From: Lanius collurio
Taxonomy: Eukaryota; Chordata; Aves; Passeriformes; Laniidae
Assembly (NCBI GenBank): GCA_020086605.1
Contig: JACBWW010000012.1
Location: 15,167,913 to 15,231,912, forward strand
Length of the DNA: 64,000 nucleotides
Direction of reading: 5' to 3'
In this document: positions 39,338 through 50,740 of the stretch, in pieces
Position numbering within the stretch: the stretch's first letter is position 1
How the letters are laid out: every line of letters starts with the position of its first letter
Program-made: the position numbers and the translations under genes
The notes under the pieces: generated by a model
Told to the model about the DNA's origin: nothing
Database searches by the model: none
The model's input: the letters and a program-made list of their open reading frames with translations, nothing else

Positions 39338-42300
39338 GCCAGAGGGGCTTGGGCAGGCGGTGCTCCCAGGGAGATGTTATGCCTCATCTCCTCTGCAGAC
39401 CAGCTGCTTCTGCTCCTCCATTGTTTCCAGAGGAGCCAGGAACAGGCAATTACAAACCCGAGCACAAGCTGGCCAATCTGTTGCCCCATTGTATCCCCAG
39501 ATCTGCCCTCTCTCTGTCTAATGGAGTAGAGAAGTCAGACACAGGGCACTCTGCATTCAAAGCACATGAGCAATTTTAAAGGAAAAGCAAAGCTTTGGAC
39601 AAGAAGGAACTTTGAAGGAGCTAAAAATTTTATTTTATGGCAAGCAAAACACATGCTTATGATGAAATTACCTAGTCATATGCAACAGACAACTTGCAGA
39701 AAAACACCAGTGCTAAGCACAGAGCAATCTGAAGGGAAACAGGTCTCCTGTCAGTTTCTGCAGGATTTGCTTATATTTTCCTTTGGCAGCATGGATACAA
39801 GAGAGGAAAACCACCTGATTTGGTTTTCCCTCCAACTTATTCTCACAGACCTCTGAAAGTCAGAACCCACCCTAGACAAAATTCTGGAGCAAACATCAGC
39901 TACATCAGACCTCCAGGTAAATGGATACCGTGGCTCAGAAAGCTCACTGTTCTCAAAATAAATCACTCTTGTTATTCCCTCCCTCAGATTGCAAGTGGCA
40001 TTTACTGAGGTTTTCTCTCTGTCTTTTACCCATCATCAAATGTCCTTTAGGCTTGTGGGCAACACCAAATAAGTATGACCCTGTCATATTATGGGTTAAG
40101 AGGAAAAGCCTAGAAGCAAAGCAAGGGTTGATGTAAGTACACTGCCAAGCAGCCCACATCATCAACTAATCTCAGGCAAGCCTCCTGAGATGTTTATCTA
40201 GTTAAATGCTCAGTTCCTTTCCTTCTTTTCTCCTTTTTTCCTGTTGCCTTTGGATTTCCTACCTATCCAGAATAGTTGTGTTGTAATAGCTGTCTTGGTA
40301 AATAGCAGTACTTCGGAACCATGTGCTGGCTCTTCTGGCTGACTTTTCCAGAACAGCTCCATTCCTGAGCGCTGCAGTTCAGGAGCAAAGCATTATGAAT
40401 TGAAGCTCAATGAGTCCATTATTCAGCTCCTCTCTAGATACAAGATGTCCTAATTTCTGAACAATGTGTACAGTTGCTGAGTTTTTTTGGCATAGTGAGG
40501 GCCTCTCTCTGGTCCTCCTCATCATGATTATAACCATAAGAACACAAATGTTAAGGACCTGTTAGTTTTCCAGCATTTTTCTGCGACACCCTCAGAAGTC
40601 ACCAGGAGCATCTATTTTCCAATGAAAAGTCACTTATTGCTGTCAGTAGGGAAGCAATGAATTGTTTCTCCAACTTGACAGTGAAAAGAGACACAGGAAT
40701 AGCCTAGAAAGAAATTTTAGGTATTTTTTCTGTACTTTTTAAGGCAGTATAGATGTATATCCTAACTGTCCTCTTCAGGTTAGCTATGCCCATTTGTGTT
40801 TGTCCCTCTACATGAGCATTTATCCTGTGGTACAGGCTGGAATTATAATTCTTAGTCAGAAGGGTAGTCTTCTGAATTAAAATCAGTCCTGACACTAAGG
40901 AGGAAATGGTTGGCATCCTCCACTTATGGTCAATGGTCATTGATAGGTATCTTCCAAAAGCTCTCAGCCATCAAGCTTACACTCCTTTTTTAGGATGTGA
41001 TCATTTCCCCCAGTGGTGGCCAGTCTCCACAGACTATAGAAACAAGCTCTGTGTCAAGGTTTGTGTAGATGCTTGGTATCTAGAATACTAAATTTGGGTA
41101 AAATGAATGTTCTCCTACATTATAAGATTTTGTCAGTACTTTGGACATGATCACCACAAATTGGACCCAGCTTGGCCACTGTAATCCCTTATTTGGTATT
41201 GTAACTTCTGTTTCTTGGGCACTGCCTTTTCCACTGACTCTGTAAGGAGCCTGATTTGGATCACAGAAGTCAAAACTTGTCTTTCCTTTCTCTCCTTCAA
41301 ATGACCAGGGCTGTCAAACCTTGTGTTGGGGAGAGCATTTTAACCCCAGAATAGTTTTCATTTTCTATTTATGCATTCAATCCTTTGCCTCTGCTCAAGC
41401 TGCCTGTATGTCAGATTTTGGCAACCAAGATAGAAAAAGAACTGTGTGGGACTGGGGCTGAAAGAGGCTGCTGTGCCACAAGAGAAGTTACGAGTGTCCT
41501 GGGGACAAGACAAGCTCCTTGGAGGTAACCAGGTTCACCAATTGTGCTGGGACATGGTAAGACAGGGATGGGTGTCACCAGCACTTGGAGCCAGATTTGT
41601 AATGTATATTTAGCTATATGACACCCAGGCTTCATTTGCCATTGAGAGGTACTCTATTCATGCCTATATTATTTGTGGGTTTGATCTTTATGGCCTAATT
41701 TTCAGACATAGCTGTCTCCTCCAGCCCCATGACTAAAATTGTACTTTGGGGGATTTATTTCCTGTGAATTCTTAAATAATTGCCCTATTGATTATATAAG
41801 GGGGAAATATTGCTGCTGTATATAAGAGCTGTGGGATGGGACTCTTGAGGGTTAACATTCTCCTGGCTATGATCATCTTCCTTGTTTGGTCAGCTCCAAC
41901 AAATTGAAGACAAGCAGAACATCAGCACACAGTATACAATTACATTTCTGACACGTCACATCTTGCTGTGCTATCTCTTCTTAAATCAGAACTTGTTTTC
42001 ACTCTCATAATTTAATACAGCATGATGTGAAGCCTTGAATAGAATGCATTTCTTTAAAATTTGACTAAAAATAGCTTTCCTTCCACAGTGAGCTCATATC
42101 TTTTTGCTTTGTTTTATGGTTAGTTGACTTCCATTTCACACATACACATATTTTATGAAGTGGATTCATACAAATGAGATCTCTAAATTATTAATTTACT
42201 TTGTGATTTATTTTAATAGTTTCCTGATACGAGTTCTCAGAAAAAGAGTTGGCTGCTACGTAAATGGACATTTTGCAGACATAGTACATTTTCTTTTACA

Positions 42301-43618
42301 TAAACATAGTCAAGTATATACTTCTTTGCTTTTCATTTGAAAAGCAGTAGAGTTGGTGGCTGCTGAGGAAGAGTTTAATTTACATACTTTCCTCACCTCT
42401 GGCTTTTGTTAATCTCTGTGACTGTAGGTTTGCAAAATAAGATGTATAAATTTGTTGACCAGATATAACATAAGGCCCTGTACTAAGTAAAAACTGGGCT
42501 CTGTTCCTACTGATTTAGATACCTGGAGTGAAGTTGTGGGAAAACTTTTATTTTTAGTTTTTTTCAACCCTCTAAGACAACAGGGCTTCAAGGCCTAACT
42601 ACATTATCTTCTGCTTCCCAAGGTTCTCTGTTAACTCTGGGAAATGAACATCTGCTGGGAACTCTGTATAATCTCTGGTCAGACATTTGGCCCTTTCATG
42701 CTCCACTTATGTCTTAAATCCTTTTTCTGTGCACAGCACAATTGGGTTTCTTGTCCCAGCATGGACTGTCCATTTTTATAACTACACTTTGCAGCACATG
42801 ACCTGGGCATTCTTGTAGGCAAATGTTTGTGAAAAGTAAAAGCAGTGTTTTAAAGAGAGCTCGGGTCCAGAATTTCTCTGCCATATCTGTCAAAACCCAA
42901 ATTGCTTAAGGAGGGTGAGAAGGGAATTCACATTCCCAAAGTTCAATCAAAGAAAAAAGCCCTGCTCGTGCTGCCTCATTAGCCTGGCATTGATTTGTGG
43001 AGCGAGTGCCATCAAGGCCAATGTTTGTTCAGGGGAGCTGTGACTGGTTACCAACAGTGATGGGCCAGATTGGTCAGAAGGCCTGAAGAGACCTGCACGG
43101 GGATTAACACTGGAGAACAGAAAATGCTCTTGGCACAAAGGACCTCATTAGAATAGATTTAGTTGTGTGAAGAAGACAAATTTGAAGGTGTCATATTCCA
43201 AGGAAAATCCTTTTGTGATAGGATGCTTCATGAGCACAAGGCCTTTAACATATTTACTCTGTTAAGGATATTCAGGACCAATGCATTAAATGTGGTGGTG
43301 AAAATGAACGTGGAGATTTGAAAAAAAAGAAAAGAAAAGGAGAAGTAGGAGCCAAGCTTAGGTTTCATGTATGTTAGAATGTGTTCCTGTTTGCTCAAAC
43401 AGCTTTAGCAGTGGCTAAAGGGATTCTGAGATTGTTTGCAGAAGGATACAGTTTCAACAGACTTCCAGAAATCTGAAATATTAGAGTGACATTAAGACCA
43501 CTTGATTACACCTCACCAGATCAATATGACTTTTCAGAAGGAGTTTGTTAGAATGTCCAGAAATCTGCTGAACAACAGGGTTCATATATTTCCTCTCACT
43601 ATTAGGCCACTATGACTG

Positions 43619-43652
<34 letters not shown>
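43619..43652 (+). repeat. Poly(A) run, 34 bases
   Basis: An uninterrupted A34, the longest homopolymer in the window. There is no AATAAA just upstream, so it does not look like the tail of a processed retrocopy in plus orientation. Bird CR1 elements do not leave poly(A) tails. Homopolymer lengths of this size are prone to sequencing error. Confidence 0.95.
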
Positions 43653-43654
<2 letters not shown>

Positions 43655-43657
<3 letters not shown>

Positions 43658-44040
43658 AGAAAATCAAATCACGGCGCTCTGTGCAGTTTAGCAGGATAGC
43701 CAAAAGGACATCTGGCAAATGGCAGAAATTCAGCCGTGGACTCCTTTGTCTCTTAATCAAAGCGAAAACAATGGGAAGAGATGTCCCGTTACACTGCTGC
43801 ACAGTAGCTTGTTTTTGTACTTTGCACTTCAAAGGAGACCTGATACTGATCTTCACGGTAAACCTGATTTCCAAAGAGACCTCCGCAGAGGGTGTAAGCA
43901 CTGAGCACTTTAAAAATCTGAACGGTGCAAGACAATTAAGATCATGCCTGATTTCATCACATAGTGATAGAGCTGGTCTGTCAGCTCTGCAATTAGCAGT
44001 ATGTAAGCGCCAAAACAAGAGTCTCCACGAAGCCATCCCT
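43655..44040. promoter_or_regulatory. Candidate conserved noncoding block next to poly(A)
   Basis: By hand count there are about 10 CpG in 385 bp, higher than the surrounding DNA, with balanced composition and no simple repeats. Frames on both strands are open for about 140-160 codons through this block and the poly(A) run, but the poly(A)-encoded Lys/Phe runs inflate them and no protein family is recognised. AATCAAAG (TCF/LEF-like) occurs near 43757. It may be a conserved enhancer, an unrecognised exon or nothing special. Confidence 0.22.
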
Positions 44041-45393
44041 CATCATGGACATAGTCAGAGATACCTCAGGGGACAGGAAGGTTCCAGTTGACTCTACAGC
44101 TTGCAGCTTCCTTAGTGCCAGCAGAAACTTCAGAAGGTAAAGTCCTGAGTACGTTGAAGTTCTGCTAAGAGCGTGGTTCTATTTTAAAGGGAAACTCTAT
44201 GGAAACCTAACAGAAGAGCTGTGTTTCATACAAACATCCCACCTAACATTGAGAAAATTGTATGGGGTATCATGACTGAACACTAGAATTGTCAGTGTTA
44301 CAACCTTAACTCTGTGCCTTGGTCCGTCACAATTGCAGTCTGTCAGGGCACACTTTAGGCAGGCTGAAGGGAAATTTTGAACAGTCTATAGCTTCCATTA
44401 ATGTGTATCTTAACCTATTTCTCCCAGCATCTCTGAAGTCCCTCCCAAGCCAGTGGTCTTTTGTGTGTCCCATCCCATCATCATTCTTCCCTCCTTTCCA
44501 ACTGCCTAAAGCAATGCTCTTTCTTATCTGATACCTCTTCCCTGTGGAGTCCGGGGGAGGGAATATTCTGCTCCTGCTTCGTAAATCCCCTCTTTAGTCT
44601 GAGAAAGACATTTATCAAATCTATTATCAGCTAAGCATTACCGGGTTCAGGTGATTCCTGAAGATTATAGGAGGTGACAGTTTAGAGAACAGCCATACCT
44701 CTGTTACCATACCTGGATTATATCTTTTTCCTGCTCCAACAGGCAGCAGGAATGTGACACAAATGTTCTCCTTTCACTGTTGTTAATTTGTGGCCAAGAA
44801 TGCTACAACTGCAAGTTCATTGGCTTAATCAATATTAACAGTAATCACAAAAAAAATTCTTCAGGTTAAATGGGAAATTTTTCCATTCAGATGAAGATCT
44901 TTAACAGCACTCAACCATGAAGTAGATGTCTGCTGATTGTTCAAAATTTTGTCATATTTTAACTCTCATTTATTACTGAGTTTTATTTTTTTGAAAAGAA
45001 AATCCCAAACTATAAAGTTCCCCTGTACTTGGTGGTGAATATTTTGCTGTACAACTCATGACATCTGAATGTACATATAACCTACCTGAACAGAAGAACT
45101 CTTTCCAGTTCCTCATCAACCATTAATAATGTTGTTGTTACCCAATACCCGAGTTCTTTATCATAAACTGTGCTGATTTTTACTTCTCGCAGACTGCAGA
45201 TACCCATTACTTGGGGGGGGGAAAGGGGGTTATGTAGGTGACTGTCTCCATTAATTAAGCTATTCAAATCCAATTAGCTTTTTCTAGAGGGTACTTTATC
45301 TCATTACAGTTCTCTTAACTTAAACAATAAAACAAACAAGCAGAAACTACAAACCCAACCTCGCTGCTCCCCATGTCACAATGAGTTAATGCC

Positions 45394-45415
45394 CTGCTCA
45401 CCAGAAAGTGAGCAG
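45394..45415. repeat. Short hairpin, 8-bp stem
   Basis: CTGCTCAC / GTGAGCAG with a 6-nt CAGAAA loop. The core GCTCACCAGAAAGTGAGC recurs, one base shorter, at 52364-52380. Confidence 0.7.
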
Positions 45416-47039
45416 TGATGCTAACTCATCTAGTCAGGCCTGCCTTCATCTAAGGAGGGGAGCAACTCTGATATTCATTAGAGACACTCATCACTGTCAT
45501 GAGAGAATGGCAAGTCTTCACACCACAGCAGCAGTGGCCCACCATGGTCTTCATATTCCAGCAGCAAGAAGCTTTTGGATGAAACTTGCCTTTATAGGCA
45601 ATAACAAGCCTGGCTACTGGATTTAAAGGTGAGGCCAAAGTTCTGTTCTTGATTCAAAAGGCACTGCCTGTATGGTGAGAGCATAGCACATGTGAGGATT
45701 TCCAGGACTAAGGCTCAGCATCGCTGTTTCTCACACAGGATTTCACCCAGTCATGTGGAAGTGAAATGCTATCACACACCAAGTTGTTTTGCCATCTGGA
45801 CACTGCTGGAAGCATTTTGCTTCTCATAAACAGACTGAGATCATCTTTCCTCATTAGCTAGGTCATTGAATGGCTAGCTATCTTGCCGTGTTACAACATG
45901 CACACTCCAATGCCTAATCATTTCAGACCAATAGCCTCCAAAAAACAAAAATAAAAACAGATCCATAATTTTACATTTCTTTGCTGAAAGATGCCCCAAA
46001 CTCATGTTCAATGCTACTTGGCAGTGTGAATGAGCACCAGGTCATTTACTCAGCAGTGACAGTGATTGGCAGCTCTAAGAGAAATATCCAGATGTTCCTG
46101 TTCATTTCTTGCCACCTTGCAGGACTGTGGCAGCTGATTGTAATCCAAGAGAGAACTCATAAAACCAGAAGGAAGGGGTAATAAAGGCCAGATATGCTGG
46201 GGAGCCCATGAGACCAGGGAACAAGCTGTTCTGTCAGTGACTCAGAAGCAATCTCCTCCCTTAGGAGTCATTATGTGGGTTTTTTTGTTAGAAGGCAGGA
46301 TTTTAATTAATGAGAGACTTGATAGATATAGGTAATAATATTTCTATTTGGGAATTTGCATAGTCAAGAAGAATAATCTAAACAATCTGTGAGTGCTCCT
46401 AAAAACGGGTAGCCTCTGAACTAGAACAATGTAGGACTTGGCAAGTTGTATCTCTAAACCCTTTTGCCCGTAGTAGGTGCAATTGCTGGCATACAAGTGG
46501 AACTCAGTAGCTGCCAGGGATGGAGCAAACCAAGAATTGGTTTCAACACTGAACATCACCAACAAGCCTGAAAGAGAGAAAACAAATATGCCAAAGTAGT
46601 TTTAAATGAGAGGATTTCAAAACACTTGTCATTGATATCAAAAAGGACAATTTGGCACACAACCCCTTTCCTCCTCTGGTCTGTGAGGCAAAGCCTTTGT
46701 GTCTGCAGTGTTGTTTTGTACCCGTTTCACATTCTGCAGTAGTGCAAAATTGCATGCATTGACCCTTCCTTTTGTCCTACCCTTCTTCCACAAGTGATGA
46801 AATTGCAAACTGTATGAATAAACAGCAATTTAGAGATCAGCTCTCTGTAATCCTACTTCCCTTCAGTGCACGGACTTAGAAGGGACAGCATCATAGACCT
46901 TGTTACTTATCAGCTGAGCTGGGCGGAAGCTGGGAGAGCTGTGGAGGGCATAGCTGGAGGCAAACGAGGGGAAATAGGACAAACATCTGTAGGAATTCAA
47001 TATCTATTTGTTCTGCTGCTGACAGTGCAATGTGTTTGC

Positions 47040-47044
47040 GTGAG
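47040..47044. repeat. Left target-site duplication of the LTR (GTGAG)
   Basis: GTGAG immediately precedes the TG terminus of the LTR and matches 48454-48458 exactly. Confidence 0.9.
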
Positions 47045-47322
47045 TGTAGTGGGTTGAATCTGGGTTGATAGACAGATTTTTAGACCAATAACACTTCTTA
47101 CAATTTACACATTTAAACTACATGGAAAGGCGGGAGTTCCTCTTGTTCCAGCTTGCCTGAGGGAGGTGGGAGTGGCCTCAGAGCCTCTGGGCCCCGCTGG
47201 GCCAAGGCCCCGCTGGGCAGGGCCAGGTCAGGCTGGGCCAAAGCCCTGGCCCCCTTCCCCTCTCCCTGATGCTGCGGCACAGACCCTGGGTCGCTGGGAA
47301 GGAACCATCCCGGAGCCCAGGC

Positions 47323-47434
47323 AGCTAAACCCAGCCCTGGACTGCCAGACAGCCAAACCCAGCCATGGACTGCCAGACAGCTAAACCCAGCCATGGACTG
47401 GCACACAGCTAAACCCAGCCATAGGCTGCTGCGC
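47323..47434 (+). repeat. Four tandem 28-bp repeats in the LTR U3
   Basis: Units start with CAGCTAAACCCAGCC at 47323, 47351, 47379 and 47407 (the second reads CAGCC in place of CAGCT). The first three are nearly identical and the last diverges at its 3' end. In retroviral LTRs, direct repeats in U3 commonly act as enhancers, so that role is likely by analogy. The repeat also generates a repetitive minus-strand open frame across 47113-47571 that should not be taken as a gene. Confidence 0.9.
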
Positions 47435-48299
47435 AGCAAAAATCGTTCCAGAGCGGCTTCTTGGGACCAGCAGGTCCCCGCCCTGTTCTCCACATGGAGC
47501 CAGAGGGAGTCAGCAGGAGCCTCCTTTCTGCAGCCAGCACACTTCGCACTGAACTGAAAAAAACCCACCATGCAGCCAGCAGCACAAAGGGAGCGAGGCT
47601 TTCTTCACCATAAAGCCTGAACAAGAACATTCCTCACCATAGAGGTTTCAGAGTCAGAGAGAGAGAGTGAGCCATGTGAGACGGAGCTGGAAATGGCAAT
47701 GGAGAAAAGCGGCAGTGCCGCGTTCCTCGCACGGAGCTTAAAAATACTTCTGGCACGTGGTGGTAAGAAACTGTAATATCTCAAACTGTTTGTCTCTTCA
47801 ATCCATTTGAAGTACATGGGGGGATGGAAGACTTACGTGTGGCCCGTGAAGTTTGTGAAGAGAGAGTGCCTATGCCCAGATATACATAGAAGCAGTGAGA
47901 GGCTTTTAAGGATTTGTAGCAGAAAAAGCCTTTGTGTTCAGGCCAAAGTGACCCATCCTTAAAAAAGGTAGATAACCCCATGTGATGGCCCATGTGTGGC
48001 AGTGTGAAAAAACTGATATTTTTTCATAGAAGAGATGTATTACACCACAGCAGATTGCTTCTTTCTGGGCGGGTCTGTTGTTGGGGGCAGTTTGAGAAAC
48101 CATGTGAAGCAAGAAGAAGAAAGCCCTTTTCCTTAAGCATAAGAAAGAGACTTTTCAAGAACTGTAACACTGACTAGAATCCTATGTTGTGTTATCTTTT
48201 GTGCTAGTTAAAAAGAAAGAGTAAAGTGCTGAGAAGAAGGGAGCAGGGGGGAGGGTGTGTGTGTTCTAATTTCTTGTTATATCTTTTAATTCTGTTAGT

Positions 48300-48305
48300 A
48301 ATAAA
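48300..48305 (+). terminator. LTR polyadenylation signal
   Basis: AATAAA lies about 150 bp before the LTR end and is followed within 15-25 bases by CTTTCTCTTTGTACTG-type sequence. It marks the R region of the plus-oriented LTR. Confidence 0.65.
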
Positions 48306-48453
48306 ACTTTCTCTTTGTACTGCAACCGTTTAAGTTTGAACCTGTTTTTGCCTCGCAGCTATCTAGTTTTCCTCAATATTTTATTATTTTGTTTTCCTTA
48401 TAAAATAACTGATATTTTAGATGCTTGACGCTTAGTTGTGTCAAACCACAACA

Positions 48454-48458
48454 GTGAG
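48454..48458. repeat. Right target-site duplication of the LTR (GTGAG)
   Basis: GTGAG immediately follows the CA terminus of the LTR and is identical to the left copy. Confidence 0.9.
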
Positions 48459-49897
48459 ACACTACTTGCAACAGATTTCAGCACCAGGGCCTGCTCTGTA
48501 ATGGTGGTGCGCCCTAACAGCAAAATTTCCCCATGACGATTGAATGGTTAAACAGGTTTTGTCTCAGAAACTAGAGAAGTATTACAAGTATTATTATTAT
48601 TAGTGGATATTATTATACTTCCCATTTCCTAGATGGGTTGTAGCTAGTTTTGGACAATATGGATCAACTCTTTGTGCAGTCACGTAAAAACATGCCAATC
48701 TGTAAGGAATGTGCAGAGCTACAGGATGGGCACATGAATTTTAGATGCCTGAGACAGAGTCTCAGTGTCAATGACATGTCCATGCAACACATACCAAGAA
48801 CCCAGTACAGGCAGCATTTGGGGGAGCTGAGTTGCGCAACTCTACAGAACCCAAAATAACTATCCAGGGAGGAGAGCAGAAATAACATGCATCAGACACA
48901 CAGCCGTTTTGGCTGAGCCCTGAATCATTCATCCATTCTGAAGACAACTTTGTAGATGACTAAATGACAGGTTTGCTTTTGGAATGCAACATTTACTGCT
49001 GATTTGAAGGGATGGTGCCACAACTGATAAACTTGACAACCCCTATCTAGGGAGACCTTGGGGAAAAACCCTCTTTGTCGATACTTAGATTAGGCTGAGC
49101 TCCTGGGTGATGCTACAGAAATTGCCTCCTAAGCAGGTGATGGTATTACAGTCACCAACAAACAGGAGTTTCTGGATGATCTCTTCAGTGACCTTTGCAG
49201 CTGGATCTCACCTGCTGTGGATGAACCAGTGGCTACTGTCACTATTTGTCACAGTCTGAGGAGGACAAGGCCTGATAACTGAAGACAGGGGGATTGAAAA
49301 AGGGAGCAACTACTTGGTTCTGTCTTAATTCTGAAAACCTGCTTCCTTGCTAACATTCGTGTTCCTACACCATGTACTCAGGTGGCTGCTGGCATGGTTT
49401 TCACAGATGCTCAGACTAAAATTAACCGCTACAGCCACTGGTCTGAACGATTGCATAATCTGGGCCACAGGTTTAACCCACAACCTTGCCTCTGCTAAAC
49501 TGATCCAGGTGGTCATTTCTGTAAGGCAGAAGCATAGCAGGAGAGACCAGAGTGAATGATGACCCTCTTCTCCAGCTGGTGTACATCAATGCAAGAAAGC
49601 AATCAGCCACAAGATTTATCACCAAGTCCCCAGTTAGGGTAACATATCATAGAGGTGCTGAGCAGTCTGTGTCTGTTGTTCCTTGTCTAATTTCAGGTTT
49701 TGCATCAGTAGTCTCCCCACACAAGGTGAGAGTCATCTCATCTGACATCGGATGTCTCCATCTGAGCTGGTCTTTATCATCAGTGAAATAGGTGCTTGTA
49801 GGCATGAGTCATCTGCCCTCTTTGAAATGTCTGCATTGGGGTGAGATGACTCACGCTCTTCCCATTTTCTATAAAGGAAGCTCAAACTGAAAGCTCA

Positions 49898-49957
49898 GAT
49901 AACACCTCAAGATATTAAGACTAGCCGAGCACTACTCTTAATATCTGGAGGTGTATC
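49898..49957 (+). ncRNA. Pre-miRNA-like hairpin (candidate)
   Basis: ACACCTCAAGATATTAAGA (49902-49920) pairs with TCTTAATATCTGGAGGTGT (49936-49954) at 18 of 19 positions, the only mismatch being A49909 against G49947. The loop is 15 nt (49921-49935). Beyond a one-base bulge at A49901 the pairing continues for three more bases (GAT 49898-49900 with ATC 49955-49957). Stem length, single internal mismatch and loop size fit a microRNA precursor. I recognise no known microRNA in either arm. The same fold exists on the minus strand, so the strand is a guess. A short inverted-repeat transposon remnant or chance is the alternative. Confidence 0.35.
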
Positions 49958-50595
49958 AGCGGCCCAGTTGAACTCCTGGCCTGTCCTTTCTAAATAAGGC
50001 AAAACATTTGTCCTGAGAATGATGGGTCTAATTCACACCTACTTAAGTGGGCACTCTCAAACTGGAAACAGCCCTGTTTCAAGTAAAGTGTAAATACCAT
50101 GGAAATACCTCCTGTCCCTGGCTTCTATTTAGCCAGCTTCTGTATTTTGCTGATGTTTTACAGTCACATCTTCCTGTTATCTTTTAAATTACATTTCTCC
50201 AGCCACCTTCTATTCCCGGTGAGCTACTTAGAGACCAAACAAAGCACACAAGGAGTGGACATAGCAAAGAGAGAACCTAAGACATACAACTAATTCTGCC
50301 AGCTGTATGAAATAAAGTGATTGCCCAAAGGATTTTTTTGCTCTTATCTCTTTTTTTTTTCAAAAAAACATAGTAGTTACTTATGACAGCAATAGAGATT
50401 TCTCCAGCAGAGTGATCTTAGTGGGCAGTGTCCATTTAAATTAAATTTTTCTAATTAAATAGCTAACTTCATTAAGCAACCAAAATCAATGCTTTGTATT
50501 AGACACAGACTCAAACTCATTAAGGCTTTATTATTCAAGCATGCACCTCCCTTCAGCTTTTATCTCCCCTCAAGGGTTTTCATAGTAAAGCAGGC

Positions 50596-50615
50596 TTTTT
50601 TTTTTTTTTTTTTTT
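50596..50615. repeat. Poly(T) run, 20 bases
   Basis: An uninterrupted T20 with no recognisable retroelement next to it. Confidence 0.95.
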
Positions 50616-50727
50616 AATTAGCCCTTCTGCCCTGGAGTCTTCTATTTGATTTTTCAGTATCCAGGGAAGTATTGTTTTTTTTAACTACTCAATTCTTGAA
50701 TAGAAAATTTTGCCTCTTAGTTCTACG

Positions 50728-50740
50728 TTATCAGTGATAA
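50728..50740. promoter_or_regulatory. Paired divergent GATA motifs
   Basis: TTATCAGTGATAA is two GATAA sites in opposite orientation separated by three bases. Clustered GATA sites occur in haematopoietic and endodermal enhancers, but motifs this short are frequent by chance. Confidence 0.2.

Larger units (their letters stand above)
29986..47039. other. Noncoding stretch between CR1 and LTR, no gene supported
   Basis: About 17 kb without a recognisable exon. The longest frame is 174 codons (plus, 39055-39579) over a locally GC-rich segment with small duplications, and it matches nothing known. The stretch does hold two CpG-enriched blocks (30.84-31.42 and 43.65-44.04 kb), an A/C-rich low-complexity tract, an inverted-repeat cluster at 33.1 kb, an old repeat remnant near 38.95 kb and a 34-base poly(A) run, all listed separately. 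Confidence 0.5.
47045..48453 (+). mobile_element. Solo LTR of an avian endogenous retrovirus (ERVL-like)
   Basis: A 1,409-bp element opens with TGTAGTGGGTTGA and closes with TCAAACCACAACA. These are imperfect inverted termini (11 of 13 match) with the canonical TG...CA ends. It is flanked by perfect 5-bp target-site duplications, GTGAG at 47040-47044 and 48454-48458. A polyadenylation signal AATAAA at 48300-48305 followed by T/G-rich sequence marks the U3-R-U5 order and the plus orientation. No internal viral genes are present, so it is a solo LTR left by recombination between two LTRs. TGTAGTGGGTTGA and a 5-bp duplication are typical of bird ERVL-type LTRs; the exact subfamily is not assigned. 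The duplication is undamaged, so the insertion is probably not ancient. Confidence 0.92.

Noticed and set aside
39055..39579. 174-codon plus-strand frame
   Set aside because: It lies over a GC-rich segment with small duplications, has no recognisable domain, and an overlapping minus frame is also open for 126 codons.
43602..44091. 144- and 159-codon frames with Lys or Phe runs
   Set aside because: Both are extended through the A34 homopolymer, which gives poly-Lys on one strand and poly-Phe on the other. The remainder matches no protein.
45211..45228. G9 plus G5 runs as a G-quadruplex
   Set aside because: Only two G runs. Four separate tracts are not present.
47113..47571. 152-codon minus-strand frame
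   Set aside because: It lies wholly inside the solo LTR, antisense to it, and its repetitive residues come from the 28-bp tandem array.
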